From Pseudomonas viridiflava (lineage in GTDB: Bacteria > Pseudomonadota > Gammaproteobacteria > Pseudomonadales > Pseudomonadaceae): 64,000 nucleotides of DNA. The notes beneath the pieces are model-generated. The model made no database searches and was not told the DNA's origin. It saw only the letters and a list, made by a program, of their open reading frames with translations. The translations under genes and the position numbers were made by a program. The DNA is taken from positions 1-64,000 of the forward strand of contig NZ_UTBZ01000014.1 in assembly GCF_900580865.1 (NCBI RefSeq), read 5' to 3'. Positions within the stretch are counted from its first letter, which is position 1. Each line of letters opens with the position of its first letter. Below are positions 25,468 to 34,270 of the stretch, piece by piece.

Positions 25468-25492
25468 AACGTTCGGCGCGGCGAAAAATTTA
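25468..25492 (-). promoter_or_regulatory. PvdS (iron-starvation) box of mbtH
   Basis: On the minus strand TAAAT (25488-25492), 16 bases, then CGTT (25468-25471) match the PvdS consensus TAAAT-N16-CGT exactly. The TAA of the -35 element is the stop codon of pvdH. The predicted transcript starts about 55 bp before mbtH. Confidence 0.7.
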
Positions 25493-26902
25493 CAGGGTGG
25501 CGGTTGCGGCGACCAAAGCGCGACCGAAAATCTCCGCGACGCGATCGATTTCAGCAGCGGTAATTACCAGCGGCGGCAGGAAACGCACCACCGCGCCATG
25601 CCGACCACCCAGCTCCAGAATCAGGCCACGCTTGAGGCATTCGCGCTGCACCAGCGGCGCCAGTCGCGCAAACGCCGGCGGATGACCGAGCGCATCCGGC
25701 GTGCCGTTCGGCTCGACCAGCTCGACGCCGAGCATCAGGCCACGACCGCGAATATCACCCAATTGCGGAAAGTCGCGTTGCAGGATGCGCAGGTGCTCGC
25801 TCAAGCGTTCGCCCATGGCAGCGGCGTGCTCGCAGACCTTGTGTTCAACCAGATAACGCATCACCGCAGAACCTGCCGCCATGGCCATCTGATTGCCACG
25901 GAAGGTGCCGGCGTGCGCACCCGGTTGCCAAGTGTCGAGCCAGTCACGGTAGACCACCACGGCCAAAGGCAAACTGCCGCCGATGGCTTTGGACAACACC
26001 ACCACATCCGGGGTGATGCCGGCGTGTTCGAAGGCGAACATCTTGCCGGTACGGGCGAATCCGCTCTGGATTTCGTCGACGATCAGCGCCACACCGGCCT
26101 TTTCGGTGATCCGGCGCAAACCGCGCAGCCACTCGATGTCCGCCGGAATCACACCACCTTCGCCCTGCACCGCTTCGACGATCACCGCCGCTGGCAATTG
26201 CACGCCGGCTTCGGGATCGTTGAGCAGGTTTTCCAGGTAACTCAGGTTAGCCTTCACGCCTGCTGCGCCACCGAGGCCGAACGGGCAGCGGTAGTCATAC
26301 GGGAACGGCATGAACTGCACGCCATTGCTGAGCAAGGCGCCCAATGGCTTTTTCGGCCCCAGGCTGCCCATCAGACTCAGCGCGCCTTGGCTCATGCCGT
26401 GATAACCGCCGGAGAACGACAGCACGGTGCTGCGTCCGGTCGCTGTGCGCACCAGCTTCAATGCCGCTTCCACGGCATCGGTACCGGTCGGGCCGCAGAA
26501 CTGGATTTTCGCTTCAGCCGCCAGGGCCGATGGCAGCAGACCGAACAGATCCTGGACGAACTGATCCTTGACCGGCGTGGTCAGGTCGAGGGTATGCAGC
26601 GGCAACTCATCGGCCAGCACCTGCTGGATCGCTTCGATCACCACCGGGTGGTTATGCCCCAGTGCCAGCGTTCCGGCACCGGCCAGGCAGTCGATGAAGG
26701 TGCGCCCTTCGACGTCTTCGACATACAGGCCTTTGGCGCGTTTCAGGGCCAGTGGAATGCGCCGCGGATAGCTGCGCGCATTGGATTCCTGGCGGGCCTG
26801 ACGGGCCAGCAATGGCGATTCGTTGAACTGGTACAACGTTTCGGCCGGGGCCGAGCTGACCCGGGCCGACGACTCTTCGATAAGGCTGGTGGCGACTGAC
26901 AT
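25490..26902 (-). CDS. pvdH: diaminobutyrate--2-oxoglutarate aminotransferase PvdH
   Basis: A 470-residue class III PLP aminotransferase. The PLP-lysine segment is [19 protein letters not shown], with [20 protein letters not shown] and [20 protein letters not shown] also conserved. It makes L-2,4-diaminobutyrate from aspartate semialdehyde and glutamate for the third amino acid loaded by PvdL. A PvdS box lies about 100 bp upstream, and mbtH follows. The start at 26902 ([11 protein letters not shown]) has GAGGGGTCGAGAG in front; an upstream in-frame Met at 26938 is less likely. Confidence 0.92.
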   Translation of the reverse strand: MSVATSLIEESSARVSSAPAETLYQFNESPLLARQARQESNARSYPRRIPLALKRAKGLYVEDVEGRTFIDCLAGAGTLALGHNHPVVIEAIQQVLADELPLHTLDLTTPVKDQFVQDLFGLLPSALAAEAKIQFCGPTGTDAVEAALKLVRTATGRSTVLSFSGGYHGMSQGALSLMGSLGPKKPLGALLSNGVQFMPFPYDYRCPFGLGGAAGVKANLSYLENLLNDPEAGVQLPAAVIVEAVQGEGGVIPADIEWLRGLRRITEKAGVALIVDEIQSGFARTGKMFAFEHAGITPDVVVLSKAIGGSLPLAVVVYRDWLDTWQPGAHAGTFRGNQMAMAAGSAVMRYLVEHKVCEHAAAMGERLSEHLRILQRDFPQLGDIRGRGLMLGVELVEPNGTPDALGHPPAFARLAPLVQRECLKRGLILELGGRHGAVVRFLPPLVITAAEIDRVAEIFGRALVAATATL

Positions 26903-27004
26903 CTCTCGACCCCTCAATACGCTATGGATAGTGACCAAAACAGCACACCGGACAGGTGCGCATTCCGATCTCGGGGCGCACTTGCAGGTTTTCCTGTTCT
27001 GGAA

Positions 27005-27028
27005 ACGCTCAAGGGGCCTGAGGATTTA
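27005..27028 (-). promoter_or_regulatory. PvdS box of pvdH
   Basis: On the minus strand GGGCTAAAT (TAAAT at 27024-27028), 16 bases, then CGT (27005-27007): an exact match to the iron-starvation box, 103 bp before the pvdH start. It falls just downstream of the GNAT gene on the same strand. Confidence 0.85.
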
Positions 27029-27044
27029 GCCCTTGATTGAGCTG

Positions 27045-27530
27045 TCAGACCGGCGATGCCATCGGCTTGTGCATGGGCACGGTCTGCAAGCCTCGGTATT
27101 CGAAGGGTGGCGGCGCTTCTCGGTAACCCAGACGACGATAGAAAGCGCGGCCGGTGCGCGTGCTGTTGAGGTGAACGAGAACAACACCGCGAATCCGCAA
27201 CCAGCCCTCCAGATTCTGCATCAGCGCCCGCCCGACGCCACGCCGGAAGGATTCCGGCTGCACGTAGCACAGCGAAATGTCGCCACTGGCCTGAGCCATG
27301 CCGACACCGACCGGTTTGTCCGCCAGCAACGCGATGCACAGATAGCAGTGCGGGTCGGCGAGCCGGGCACTGATGAAATCGGCGGACTGCCGGCCGATCC
27401 AGTCGCTGACGAGTGGCGGGTGGTTACGGTGATCGAGCGCACAACCGATGCGGATCGAACGTTCGATGATACGGCTGATGATACCGGCGTCGGCCAGCTT
27501 GGCCGGACGAATGCAGATGGGTGCTTCCAT
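27045..27530 (-). CDS. GNAT-family N-acetyltransferase
   Basis: A 161-residue single-domain GNAT protein. The acetyl-CoA binding loop is the segment FRRGVGRALMQNLEGWLRIR and a conserved RTGRAFYRRLGYRE ends the fold. Its acceptor cannot be told. It ends 17 bp before the pvdH PvdS box and is on the same strand, but that box makes pvdH independent of it. Its own upstream region carries a REPIN. Confidence 0.82.
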   Translation of the reverse strand: MEAPICIRPAKLADAGIISRIIERSIRIGCALDHRNHPPLVSDWIGRQSADFISARLADPHCYLCIALLADKPVGVGMAQASGDISLCYVQPESFRRGVGRALMQNLEGWLRIRGVVLVHLNSTRTGRAFYRRLGYREAPPPFEYRGLQTVPMHKPMASPV

Positions 27531-27637
27531 GGCGCAGTTCCCTCAATCCATTGAGTCAAAGCTGCGTTGACCTTACGCCCAGGCCAAGCGGATAGCGAAC
27601 GCCGAGAGGTTACATTTGATGTGCCAAAACACCTTCC

Positions 27638-27730
27638 CCTGTGGGAGCGAGCCTGCTCGCGAAAGCGATTTGGCAGCCACACTGATGTTGAGTGTGCCGC
27701 CGTCTTCGCGAGCAGGCTCGCTCCCACAGG
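27638..27730. repeat. REPIN between dsbS and the GNAT gene
   Basis: Near-perfect inverted arms CCTGTGGGAGCGAGCCTGCT (from 27638) and AGCAGGCTCGCTCCCACAGG (to 27730) with about 40 bp between them. It lies just beyond the dsbS stop codon. Confidence 0.9.
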
Positions 27731-27745
27731 AGATCTGCGGCGGGG

Positions 27746-29071
27746 TCAGACAGGTTGCAACGGCATGGTCAGCTCGACCCGCAGGCCATCCGGGCGGCTG
27801 TCGAAATGCAGCGCGCAGTCACAACGCTGAACGATCGCCTGAACAATCGCCAGACCGAGGCCGCAACCGGTGCTCTGGCCGTTGCGCCAGAAGCGTTGCG
27901 TCAGGTGTTGCAGATCATCCGGCGCAATCCCCGGGCCATGGTCGCGCACAACAAAACGTACGCGGTTGCCAATGGTTTCCAGGCTCAGCTCAACCGCACA
28001 ATCTTCGGGCGTATGGCGCAGGGCGTTGTCGAGCAGATTGCGCAGCGCCGCAATGGACAGTACGGCCGGCATCTGCAGCGGCGCAGCGGAAAGCTCGGTC
28101 GGCAGTTGCAGTTTGATGCGCAAGCGCTCGCCACCCGTGGCGTCCTGAATGGCCAGGCGTGCCACTTGCTCGGCGCTGCATTGCGAACCGTCATCGAACG
28201 ACAGGCTGCCCTCGACCCGCGCCAGCAACAGCAGTTGTTCGAGGGTGCGATGCAAGCGATCGGCGCCCTCCTCAGCCCGCGCCAGCGACTGATCGCGGGC
28301 GTTGCCGTCGGTCATGCGCGCAACTTGCAGGTGGGTCTTGATCGCCGTCAGCGGACTGCGCAGTTCATGAGCCGCGTCACCGGTCAGACGTCGCTCGCGC
28401 TCGATGGTTTTGCCGATACGCTGGAACAACTGGTTCTGGGTTTCGAGCAGCGGCTTCAATTCGCTGGGAAAGGTCTGGATCTGCAACGGCTCGAGCGAAT
28501 CGGCATTGCGCCGCATCAGCGCTTCACGCAGACGGTTGAGCGGTGCCAGCCCCTGACCAATGCCCAGCCACAACAGGCACAGACAGCCAAGCAATGCCAC
28601 ACCCACCGGCACCGATGCCGCCAACAGGATCGACATGTTCAGTGCCTCGCGCTCGATCTGCCGGTCGGCCGTAGTAATGCGCACATCGCCCCGGGCGAGG
28701 GTGAAACTGCGCCACGGCGCACCGTCGATCATCTGGTCATGGAAGCCCATTTTCTCGGCTTCCAGCGCTTGTTCGGGATTGTTGTGGCTGCGCGCAAGAA
28801 TTTCCCCGCGCAAGGAGCTGACCTGACAGGCCATGCCGCCGGGGATATTCAGTTGTTCGGCACTGAAATGCGTGCCCTCGCCTTTGCTCGGCAGTGTCGG
28901 CAGCTGCTCCAGCAGCCCGGCAACCATACGCGCCGAGGCGACCAGACGCTGGTCGAGGGAAAACATCATCTGATTGCGCAGATCGCTGAGCATCCAGGCC
29001 GCCGCCAGCGCCCAGATCAGCGCAAACGCGGCGCCGAGGGTCAGGCTGAGGCGCAGTCGCAGACTCATCAC
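27746..29071 (-). CDS. dsbS: copper-responsive sensor histidine kinase DsbS
   Basis: A 441-residue membrane kinase: a helix at about residues 8-28, a periplasmic domain with a single cysteine at residue 82 (GGMACQVSS), a second helix near 145-168, then HAMP, H-box AAHELRSPL, N-box LRNLLDNALRHT and ATP-site DHGPGIA. It overlaps the response regulator by ATGA. Location beside dsbDEG matches P. aeruginosa PA2479-PA2480 (DsbRS), where, as I recall, Cys82 binds copper. That residue is present here at the same number. If the second Met is used the number falls by one. Confidence 0.82.
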   Translation of the reverse strand: MMSLRLRLSLTLGAAFALIWALAAAWMLSDLRNQMMFSLDQRLVASARMVAGLLEQLPTLPSKGEGTHFSAEQLNIPGGMACQVSSLRGEILARSHNNPEQALEAEKMGFHDQMIDGAPWRSFTLARGDVRITTADRQIEREALNMSILLAASVPVGVALLGCLCLLWLGIGQGLAPLNRLREALMRRNADSLEPLQIQTFPSELKPLLETQNQLFQRIGKTIERERRLTGDAAHELRSPLTAIKTHLQVARMTDGNARDQSLARAEEGADRLHRTLEQLLLLARVEGSLSFDDGSQCSAEQVARLAIQDATGGERLRIKLQLPTELSAAPLQMPAVLSIAALRNLLDNALRHTPEDCAVELSLETIGNRVRFVVRDHGPGIAPDDLQHLTQRFWRNGQSTGCGLGLAIVQAIVQRCDCALHFDSRPDGLRVELTMPLQPV

Positions 29072-29748
29072 TTGCCTTGATCTCCACCGTCGGCCGGGCC
29101 GAGGCGATAGCCCAGACCGCGTACGGTTTCAACGATACCTTTACCCAGTTTGCTGCGCAGGTGATGGATGTGCACGTTCAGCGCGTTGCTTTCCAGTTCA
29201 TCGTTGAAGCCGTAGACGCTGTCTTTCAATTGTTCGGTGGACAGCACCCGGCCACGATTGTGCAGCAGCGCCTGCAACAGCGACTGCTCGCGACGCGACA
29301 GATCCACCGGTTGCCCGGCCAGCGTGGTTTCGCGACTGCTCGGGTCGTAGGTCAGCGCGCCGTGCTCGATCAGGTTGACGCTGCGCCCGGCAACCCGGCG
29401 CAACAAGGTTTGCAGACGGGCGAACAATTCACGCAGATCGAACGGCTTGAGCAGGTAGTCGTCAGCCCCGGCCTGCAAACCGTCAACGCGGTCGGTGACC
29501 GAGTCGCGCGCGGTCAGAATCAGCACCGGAATTTCCAGGCCGCTCTGACGCAGTTGTTGCAGCAATTTGAGGCCATCTTCGTCGGGCAGGCCGAGATCGA
29601 GCACCATCACGTCGAATTCGGCGACCTTGAGCATCGCCCGCGCCTTCGACGCGGTGTTGACGTGCTCGACCGTCAGCCCTTGAGCCGTCAGGCCGGCAAC
29701 GATGCCACTGGCAATCAGCTCATCGTCTTCGCAAACCAGTACGTGCAT
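29068..29748 (-). CDS. dsbR: OmpR-family response regulator DsbR
   Basis: A 226-residue regulator. The phospho-acceptor Asp is in VMVLDLGLPDEDG (about residue 51), the conserved Lys in LLKPFDLRE (about 101), and a C-terminal winged helix contains SNALNVHIHHLRSKLG. In P. aeruginosa the orthologue activates dsbD-dsbE-dsbG when copper relieves DsbS phosphatase action. Here those genes lie to the right, but another gene now stands between them and dsbR. The first gene of the two-gene operon with dsbS. Confidence 0.85.
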   Translation of the reverse strand: MHVLVCEDDELIASGIVAGLTAQGLTVEHVNTASKARAMLKVAEFDVMVLDLGLPDEDGLKLLQQLRQSGLEIPVLILTARDSVTDRVDGLQAGADDYLLKPFDLRELFARLQTLLRRVAGRSVNLIEHGALTYDPSSRETTLAGQPVDLSRREQSLLQALLHNRGRVLSTEQLKDSVYGFNDELESNALNVHIHHLRSKLGKGIVETVRGLGYRLGPADGGDQGK

Positions 29749-29970
29749 GGGTGCTCCGTGGATAAAAAAGGCGAGTGAAGCAGGTGAGGATTAAGTGGCA
29801 ATTATGGTCGTCACCAGCGTTTACGGAAAGCCGGGCAACAACATCGGGGCGCCACCCGACGCAGGGACTCACTGGTTCTGAAACTTTCCCACCAATAAAG
29901 AAACAGTTTCTCCCTATTGAATAGCCCTTCGATGATTTAGTTTTCGACTGGCAACCCCCGATAACTTTAA
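29749..29970. other. intergenic region dsbR / hemopexin-like gene
   Basis: A 222-bp divergent gap, more AT-rich on its right side (about 29890-29970) than its surroundings. It must hold the dsbR promoter leftward and the promoter of the hemopexin-like gene rightward. I see no clear hexamers or DsbR repeats. Confidence 0.3.
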
Positions 29971-30678
29971 ATGGACTTAATAAACATGCCTAAACTAAAA
30001 AACTTCGTCGCGATCGATTGGCGCTCCGGCCCTGACCGTATTTATTTCTTCTTCAAGGACAGCGACACCTATTCCCGATTCGACCTCGGCGACAACAAGG
30101 TATCTGACAACTATCCCGCTTCGGTCGGCGGTAGCTGGGACAGCTTTGACCCCTACGCCAAAGACCTGCGCTTCGGACTGACAACCACTTCATTCGGCTG
30201 GAACACCCCGTCCGATGAAGATATTGCCTGGTTGTTCTTCTATCAGGGAACAACACCCGTGGTGTGTAAATACAACCAGGACAAGGACAAGGTCGATGCC
30301 TTCTATAAAGTTGCCGATTCGATCTGGAAGCCGATACTGCCCTACTTCGACAAGATCATCGCCGGCACCTGGTTCCAACTGACCGGTCACCCGTTTCTGT
30401 TCAGGTTCATCCTCAACGACGGACACTATCTATCGTTTAACTACAAGGCAAAGACCCTGACTTACACATCTTTCGGGGATTATCAACTTGGCGCGCTGAA
30501 ACCGTATAAGGACCGCATCATCACGGCAGCGCAAAATGATCGGACTTTGGCCGACAGCTACTGGTACATCTTCCTGACCGAAAACCAATACCTGACTTAC
30601 AACATTCAGTCCGACCGCCTGGTCTCCGGCCCACAAACCATCAATGACAAGAACTGGCCCGGACTGCTGCGCAGCTGA
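29971..30678 (+). CDS. hemopexin-repeat (four-blade propeller-like) protein
   Basis: A 235-residue protein made of four units of about 55 residues. Unit 1 shows the hemopexin pattern clearly: RIYFFFKDSDTYSRFDL then VSDNYPASVGGSW. Units 2-4 repeat it with IAWLFFYQGTTPVVCKY, PFLFRFILNDGHYLSFNY and SYWYIFLTENQYLTYNI. No signal peptide or membrane segment is visible, so it is cytosolic or released by an unconventional route. Bacterial hemopexin-like proteins are rare and of uncertain function; haem, metal or carbohydrate binding are possibilities. It lies between dsbR and dsbD, 97 bp before dsbD. An ATG at 29986 is an equally plausible start. Confidence 0.75.
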   Translation: MDLINMPKLKNFVAIDWRSGPDRIYFFFKDSDTYSRFDLGDNKVSDNYPASVGGSWDSFDPYAKDLRFGLTTTSFGWNTPSDEDIAWLFFYQGTTPVVCKYNQDKDKVDAFYKVADSIWKPILPYFDKIIAGTWFQLTGHPFLFRFILNDGHYLSFNYKAKTLTYTSFGDYQLGALKPYKDRIITAAQNDRTLADSYWYIFLTENQYLTYNIQSDRLVSGPQTINDKNWPGLLRS

Positions 30679-30775
30679 TTGGCCGAAGCCGGAGGGCCTT
30701 GTAGGATAGGGTTAATTATCGGTTAATCGCCGCCGCCCATTCTGCACCTCACTTGCACAGGGACAAGGCTCCTCC

Positions 30776-32509
30776 ATGCGTCGTTTTTTTCTTTTGTTTG
30801 CTCTGCTGATTTCCAGCCTGGCCCAAGCCGGGAACAATCCGTTTGATACCAAACCGGAATTTCTACCGGTCGACAAGGCGTTCGTGCTCACCTCCGAACG
30901 TCTTGAATCCGGTGAAACCCAGTTGTTCTGGCAAATCACCGACGGCTATTACCTGTATCAGAAACGCCTGAAATTCGACGGACTGAGCGCAGCACAGCAG
31001 CCGACACTCCCTGAAGGCGAATCCCACAGCGACGAGTTCTTCGGTGAGCAACCGGTCTATCGCCAAGGGCTGGAAGTGAAAATCCCGGCAACCGCCACAG
31101 GCCAGATCAAGGTCAGCTATCAGGGTTGTGCCGATGCGGGTCTGTGCTATCCGCCGCAAACCCGGGTGATCGACCTGGGCGGCAAAGCCGCGGTGGCCGC
31201 AGGTTCAGAAGCGCCGGATCAGGCCTTGGCCAGCAGCCTGCAACAACGGGCGCTGGGCTGGAGCCTGCTGGTGTTTTTCGGCCTCGGACTGTTACTGGCC
31301 TTCACCCCGTGCACATTGCCGATGCTGCCGATTCTGGCCGGCATGGTGGTCGGCAGTGGCGCGACCCCGCGTCGCGGTTTCGCGCTGGCCGGCAGTTATG
31401 TGATCTGCATGGCGCTGGTGTATGCGGCGATGGGTGTGATTGCGGCGCTGCTTGGTGCGAATCTGCAGGCGTGGCTACAGAATCCGTGGCTGCTCGGCAC
31501 GTTTGCCGCGATCTTCGTGGTGCTGGCCTTGCCGATGTTCGGTTTCTTTGAACTGCAACTGCCGGTGGCCCTGCGTGATCGTCTTGAACACGCCTCGCGC
31601 AGTCGCAGCGGTGGCAGCCTGATCGGTGCCGGGGTGCTCGGCGCCTTGTCCGGTCTGCTGGTCGGACCGTGCATGACCGCGCCGCTGGCCGGCGCATTGC
31701 TGTATATCGCGCAGAGCGGCAACGCGCTGCACGGTGGCTTGATCCTGTTCTCGCTGGGCATCGGCATTGGTGTGCCGTTGCTGTTGCTGGTCACCGTGGG
31801 CAATCGCTTCCTGCCCAAACCCGGCGCGTGGATGAACCTGCTCAAAGGTGTGTTCGGTTTCCTTTTCCTTGCCACCGCGCTGTTGATGCTGCGCCCGGTT
31901 CTGGACGCTTCGTTGTGGCTAGGCCTGTGCGGTGCACTGTTGTTGATCGCCGCGTTTTGCGCCTGGAAACAGTCCGAAGGTTTTGGCCGCGTTGCGCAGT
32001 TGTTCGGCGCCAGTTCGTTGTTGCTCGGGTTATGGGGCAGTCTGCTGGTGATCGGTGCAGCGGGCGGCAGCGATGATCCGTATCAGCCGTTGCAGGTCTA
32101 CAGCGCCGGCCGCGCCAGCGCAGCGCTGCCATCGGCGCATGACGCATTTACCACGATCAAGGAGCCGGCGGCGCTGCAACGCGAACTCGATGCCGCCAAG
32201 GCTCAGGGCCAGTGGGTGCTGCTCGATTACTACGCCGACTGGTGTGTCTCGTGCAAGGTCATGGAGAAGCAGGTGTTCGGCAAGGACAAGGTCATGCAAA
32301 CGTTGAGTGACGTACGCCTGCTGCGCCTCGATGTCACTGCCGACAATGCCGCCAGCCGTGAATTGCTCAGCCGCTACAAAGTGCCGGGGCCACCGAGTTT
32401 CGTCTGGATCGGCACGGATGGCGAAGAACGCCGCAACCAACGCATCACCGGCGAGGTAGATGCCGAGACGTTCCTGCAACGCTGGGCTACCACCCGGGAC
32501 GCCAATTAA
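30776..32509 (+). CDS. dsbD: thiol:disulfide interchange protein DsbD
   Basis: A 577-residue three-domain protein. After a signal peptide (ending SSLAQA) the periplasmic alpha domain has its cysteine pair in CADAGLCYPP. The central eight-helix domain has Cys in FTPCTLPMLP and LVGPCMTAPLAG, and the C-terminal thioredoxin domain has YADWCVSCKVME. It passes electrons from cytoplasmic thioredoxin to periplasmic partners, here presumably the DsbE-like and DsbG proteins encoded next. It overlaps the next gene by one base (TAATG). It corresponds to the second dsbD of P. aeruginosa (PA2478). Confidence 0.93.
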   Translation: MRRFFLLFALLISSLAQAGNNPFDTKPEFLPVDKAFVLTSERLESGETQLFWQITDGYYLYQKRLKFDGLSAAQQPTLPEGESHSDEFFGEQPVYRQGLEVKIPATATGQIKVSYQGCADAGLCYPPQTRVIDLGGKAAVAAGSEAPDQALASSLQQRALGWSLLVFFGLGLLLAFTPCTLPMLPILAGMVVGSGATPRRGFALAGSYVICMALVYAAMGVIAALLGANLQAWLQNPWLLGTFAAIFVVLALPMFGFFELQLPVALRDRLEHASRSRSGGSLIGAGVLGALSGLLVGPCMTAPLAGALLYIAQSGNALHGGLILFSLGIGIGVPLLLLVTVGNRFLPKPGAWMNLLKGVFGFLFLATALLMLRPVLDASLWLGLCGALLLIAAFCAWKQSEGFGRVAQLFGASSLLLGLWGSLLVIGAAGGSDDPYQPLQVYSAGRASAALPSAHDAFTTIKEPAALQRELDAAKAQGQWVLLDYYADWCVSCKVMEKQVFGKDKVMQTLSDVRLLRLDVTADNAASRELLSRYKVPGPPSFVWIGTDGEERRNQRITGEVDAETFLQRWATTRDAN

Positions 32510-33390
32510 TGCTGACTTTGACCCTCGGCACCTTTGCCATCGCCCTCAACCACCTGCTGCTGATCAGTGCCCTGGCGCTGGCGACCTTTGTCGGCTGGCG
32601 GGTGGCCAAACGTGGCGGCGATAACCCCGAGTCGGCATTGTTCAGTCTGTTTCTGCTGGGCATGCTCGCGGCGCGGATTGCCTTCGTGGTGCTGTACTGG
32701 TCGCACTATCGCAATGACCCGTGGCAGATCATCGACTTGCGTGACGGCGGTTTCCTCGCCTGGCCGGGGGTGATCGTGTTGCTGCTCGCGGCGCTGTATC
32801 GCGGCTGGCGGCGTCCGGGCCTGCGGCGCCCGTTGGGTTTTGGCGTGGCCAGCGGCGTGGCGTTCTGGTTGTTGGCAACATTGTCGTTGAACATCTATGA
32901 ACAAGGCACCCGTCTGCCGGACATCTCCCTGCGCAATGCGGCCGGAGAAACCATCCAGCTCAGCGACTATCAGGGCGGCCCGCTGGTGATCAATCTGTGG
33001 GCGACCTGGTGTCCACCGTGCCGGCGCGAGATGCCGGTGCTGGAAAACGCCCAGCAGCAACGACCCGACCTGACCTTCCTGTTCGTCAATCAGGCCGAAA
33101 GCATGCAGAGCGTGGCGACGTTTCTTGAGACCCAAGGCTTGAGCCTCAACAACGTGCTGTTCGACCGCAGCGGCCGGCTGGGTCAGGCCGTGGGTTCCAT
33201 GGCATTGCCGACTACGCTGTTCTATAGCCCCGACGGTCGGCTGCTGAGCAGCCACCTGGGCGAGTTATCCAACGCCAGCCTGGCGCGCGCCCTGGAAAAT
33301 TTTGCCACCCCGACCCCGAATTCGAACCCGGCCACCGCACCGGCCACCTCTGCAAGGAAACTGCCATGCCCCGCCTCCGCCACCTGCTGA
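32509..33390 (+). CDS. dsbE: TlpA/DsbE-like membrane-anchored thioredoxin
   Basis: A 293-residue protein with about four N-terminal membrane helices resembling part of a prolipoprotein diacylglyceryl transferase-like fold, then a periplasmic thioredoxin domain from about residue 130. The active site is NLWATWCPPCRREMPVLE and the cis-Pro loop is GSMALPTTLFY. It would reduce disulfides using electrons from DsbD. Its last 25 bases overlap the dsbG start, so the two are coupled. The product corresponds to DsbE (PA2477) of the copper-responsive dsbDEG set. Confidence 0.85.
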   Translation: MLTLTLGTFAIALNHLLLISALALATFVGWRVAKRGGDNPESALFSLFLLGMLAARIAFVVLYWSHYRNDPWQIIDLRDGGFLAWPGVIVLLLAALYRGWRRPGLRRPLGFGVASGVAFWLLATLSLNIYEQGTRLPDISLRNAAGETIQLSDYQGGPLVINLWATWCPPCRREMPVLENAQQQRPDLTFLFVNQAESMQSVATFLETQGLSLNNVLFDRSGRLGQAVGSMALPTTLFYSPDGRLLSSHLGELSNASLARALENFATPTPNSNPATAPATSARKLPCPASATC

Positions 33391-34136
33391 CGCTGACTCT
33401 GGGCAGCGCCCTGCTGCACTTGCCATCGGTGCAGGCCGCTGAAGAATTGCCTGCGGCGATCAAGCAGATCGAAGCCAAAGGCGCGAAAATCGTCGGCCAG
33501 TTCGATGCCCCCGATGGCTTGCGCGGTTACGCGGCGCAGTATCAGAACCGTGGCATGGCGCTGTACCTGACCCCGGATGGCAAACACGTCATTCTCGGCA
33601 ATATGTACGACGCCGACGGCAAAGATCTGAGCAGCGAGCCCCTGCAAAAACTGGTCTACGCACCAATGGCCAAGGAAACCTGGGCCAAGTTCGAGGCGAG
33701 CAACTGGATTCAGGACGGCAACAAGGACGCACCGCGCACCGTGTACCTGTTCAGCGATCCGAACTGCCCGTACTGCAACATGTTCTGGGAACAGGCGCGG
33801 CCATGGGTCAAGGCCGGCAAGGTGCAGTTGCGGCACATCATGGTCGGCATTATTCGTGAAGACAGCCCGGGTAAATCGGCCGCGCTACTGGCGGCGAAAG
33901 ATCCGGCCAAAGCCCTGGAAGATCACGAAAAGGCTGGCAAGGGCAGCTCGCTCAAAGCCTTGAAAGATATTCCGGTGGCCGTGCAGAGCAAACTGGCGGC
34001 GAACATGCAGTTGATGGAAGACCTGGAGTTGCAGGCCACGCCGGCGATCTTCTACATGGATGACAAGGGTGAACTGCAACAGCAGCAAGGCGCGCCTGCG
34101 CCGGACAAGTTGGTGAAGATTCTCGGGCCTAAGTAA
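33366..34136 (+). CDS. dsbG: periplasmic disulfide isomerase/reductase DsbG
   Basis: A 256-residue exported protein. The signal peptide ends at SVQA, an N-terminal cystatin-like dimerisation domain follows, and the thioredoxin domain has the active site FSDPNCPYCNMFW and cis-Pro in LQATPAIFY. CPYC is the DsbG form. It protects single periplasmic cysteines from over-oxidation and isomerises disulfides, kept reduced by DsbD. The RBS AAGGAAAC lies inside the end of dsbE. Confidence 0.92.
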   Translation: MPRLRHLLTLTLGSALLHLPSVQAAEELPAAIKQIEAKGAKIVGQFDAPDGLRGYAAQYQNRGMALYLTPDGKHVILGNMYDADGKDLSSEPLQKLVYAPMAKETWAKFEASNWIQDGNKDAPRTVYLFSDPNCPYCNMFWEQARPWVKAGKVQLRHIMVGIIREDSPGKSAALLAAKDPAKALEDHEKAGKGSSLKALKDIPVAVQSKLAANMQLMEDLELQATPAIFYMDDKGELQQQQGAPAPDKLVKILGPK

Positions 34137-34165
34137 TTCCGAGTTTGTTGGCGCCTGAAATGACG

Positions 34166-34240
34166 CCTTCGCGAGCAGGCTCGCTCCCACACGGACTCTG
34201 TGTCGATCACAAATCCTGTGGGAGCGGGCTTGTCTCCGGG
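34166..34240. repeat. hybrid REP pair downstream of dsbG
   Basis: The left arm is the common TTCGCGAGCAGGCTCGCTCC, but the right arm reads GTGGGAGCGGGCTTGTCTCC, a different REP subtype. The two therefore do not pair along their full length, unlike the other copies in the window. Confidence 0.7.
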
Positions 34241-34270
34241 CGGCGTTCCGACGAAGAACGATTACTCGGT

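Noticed and set aside
25430..26899. 489-codon plus-strand open frame opposite pvdH
   Set aside because: PvdH has all aminotransferase motifs; the opposite frame shows none.
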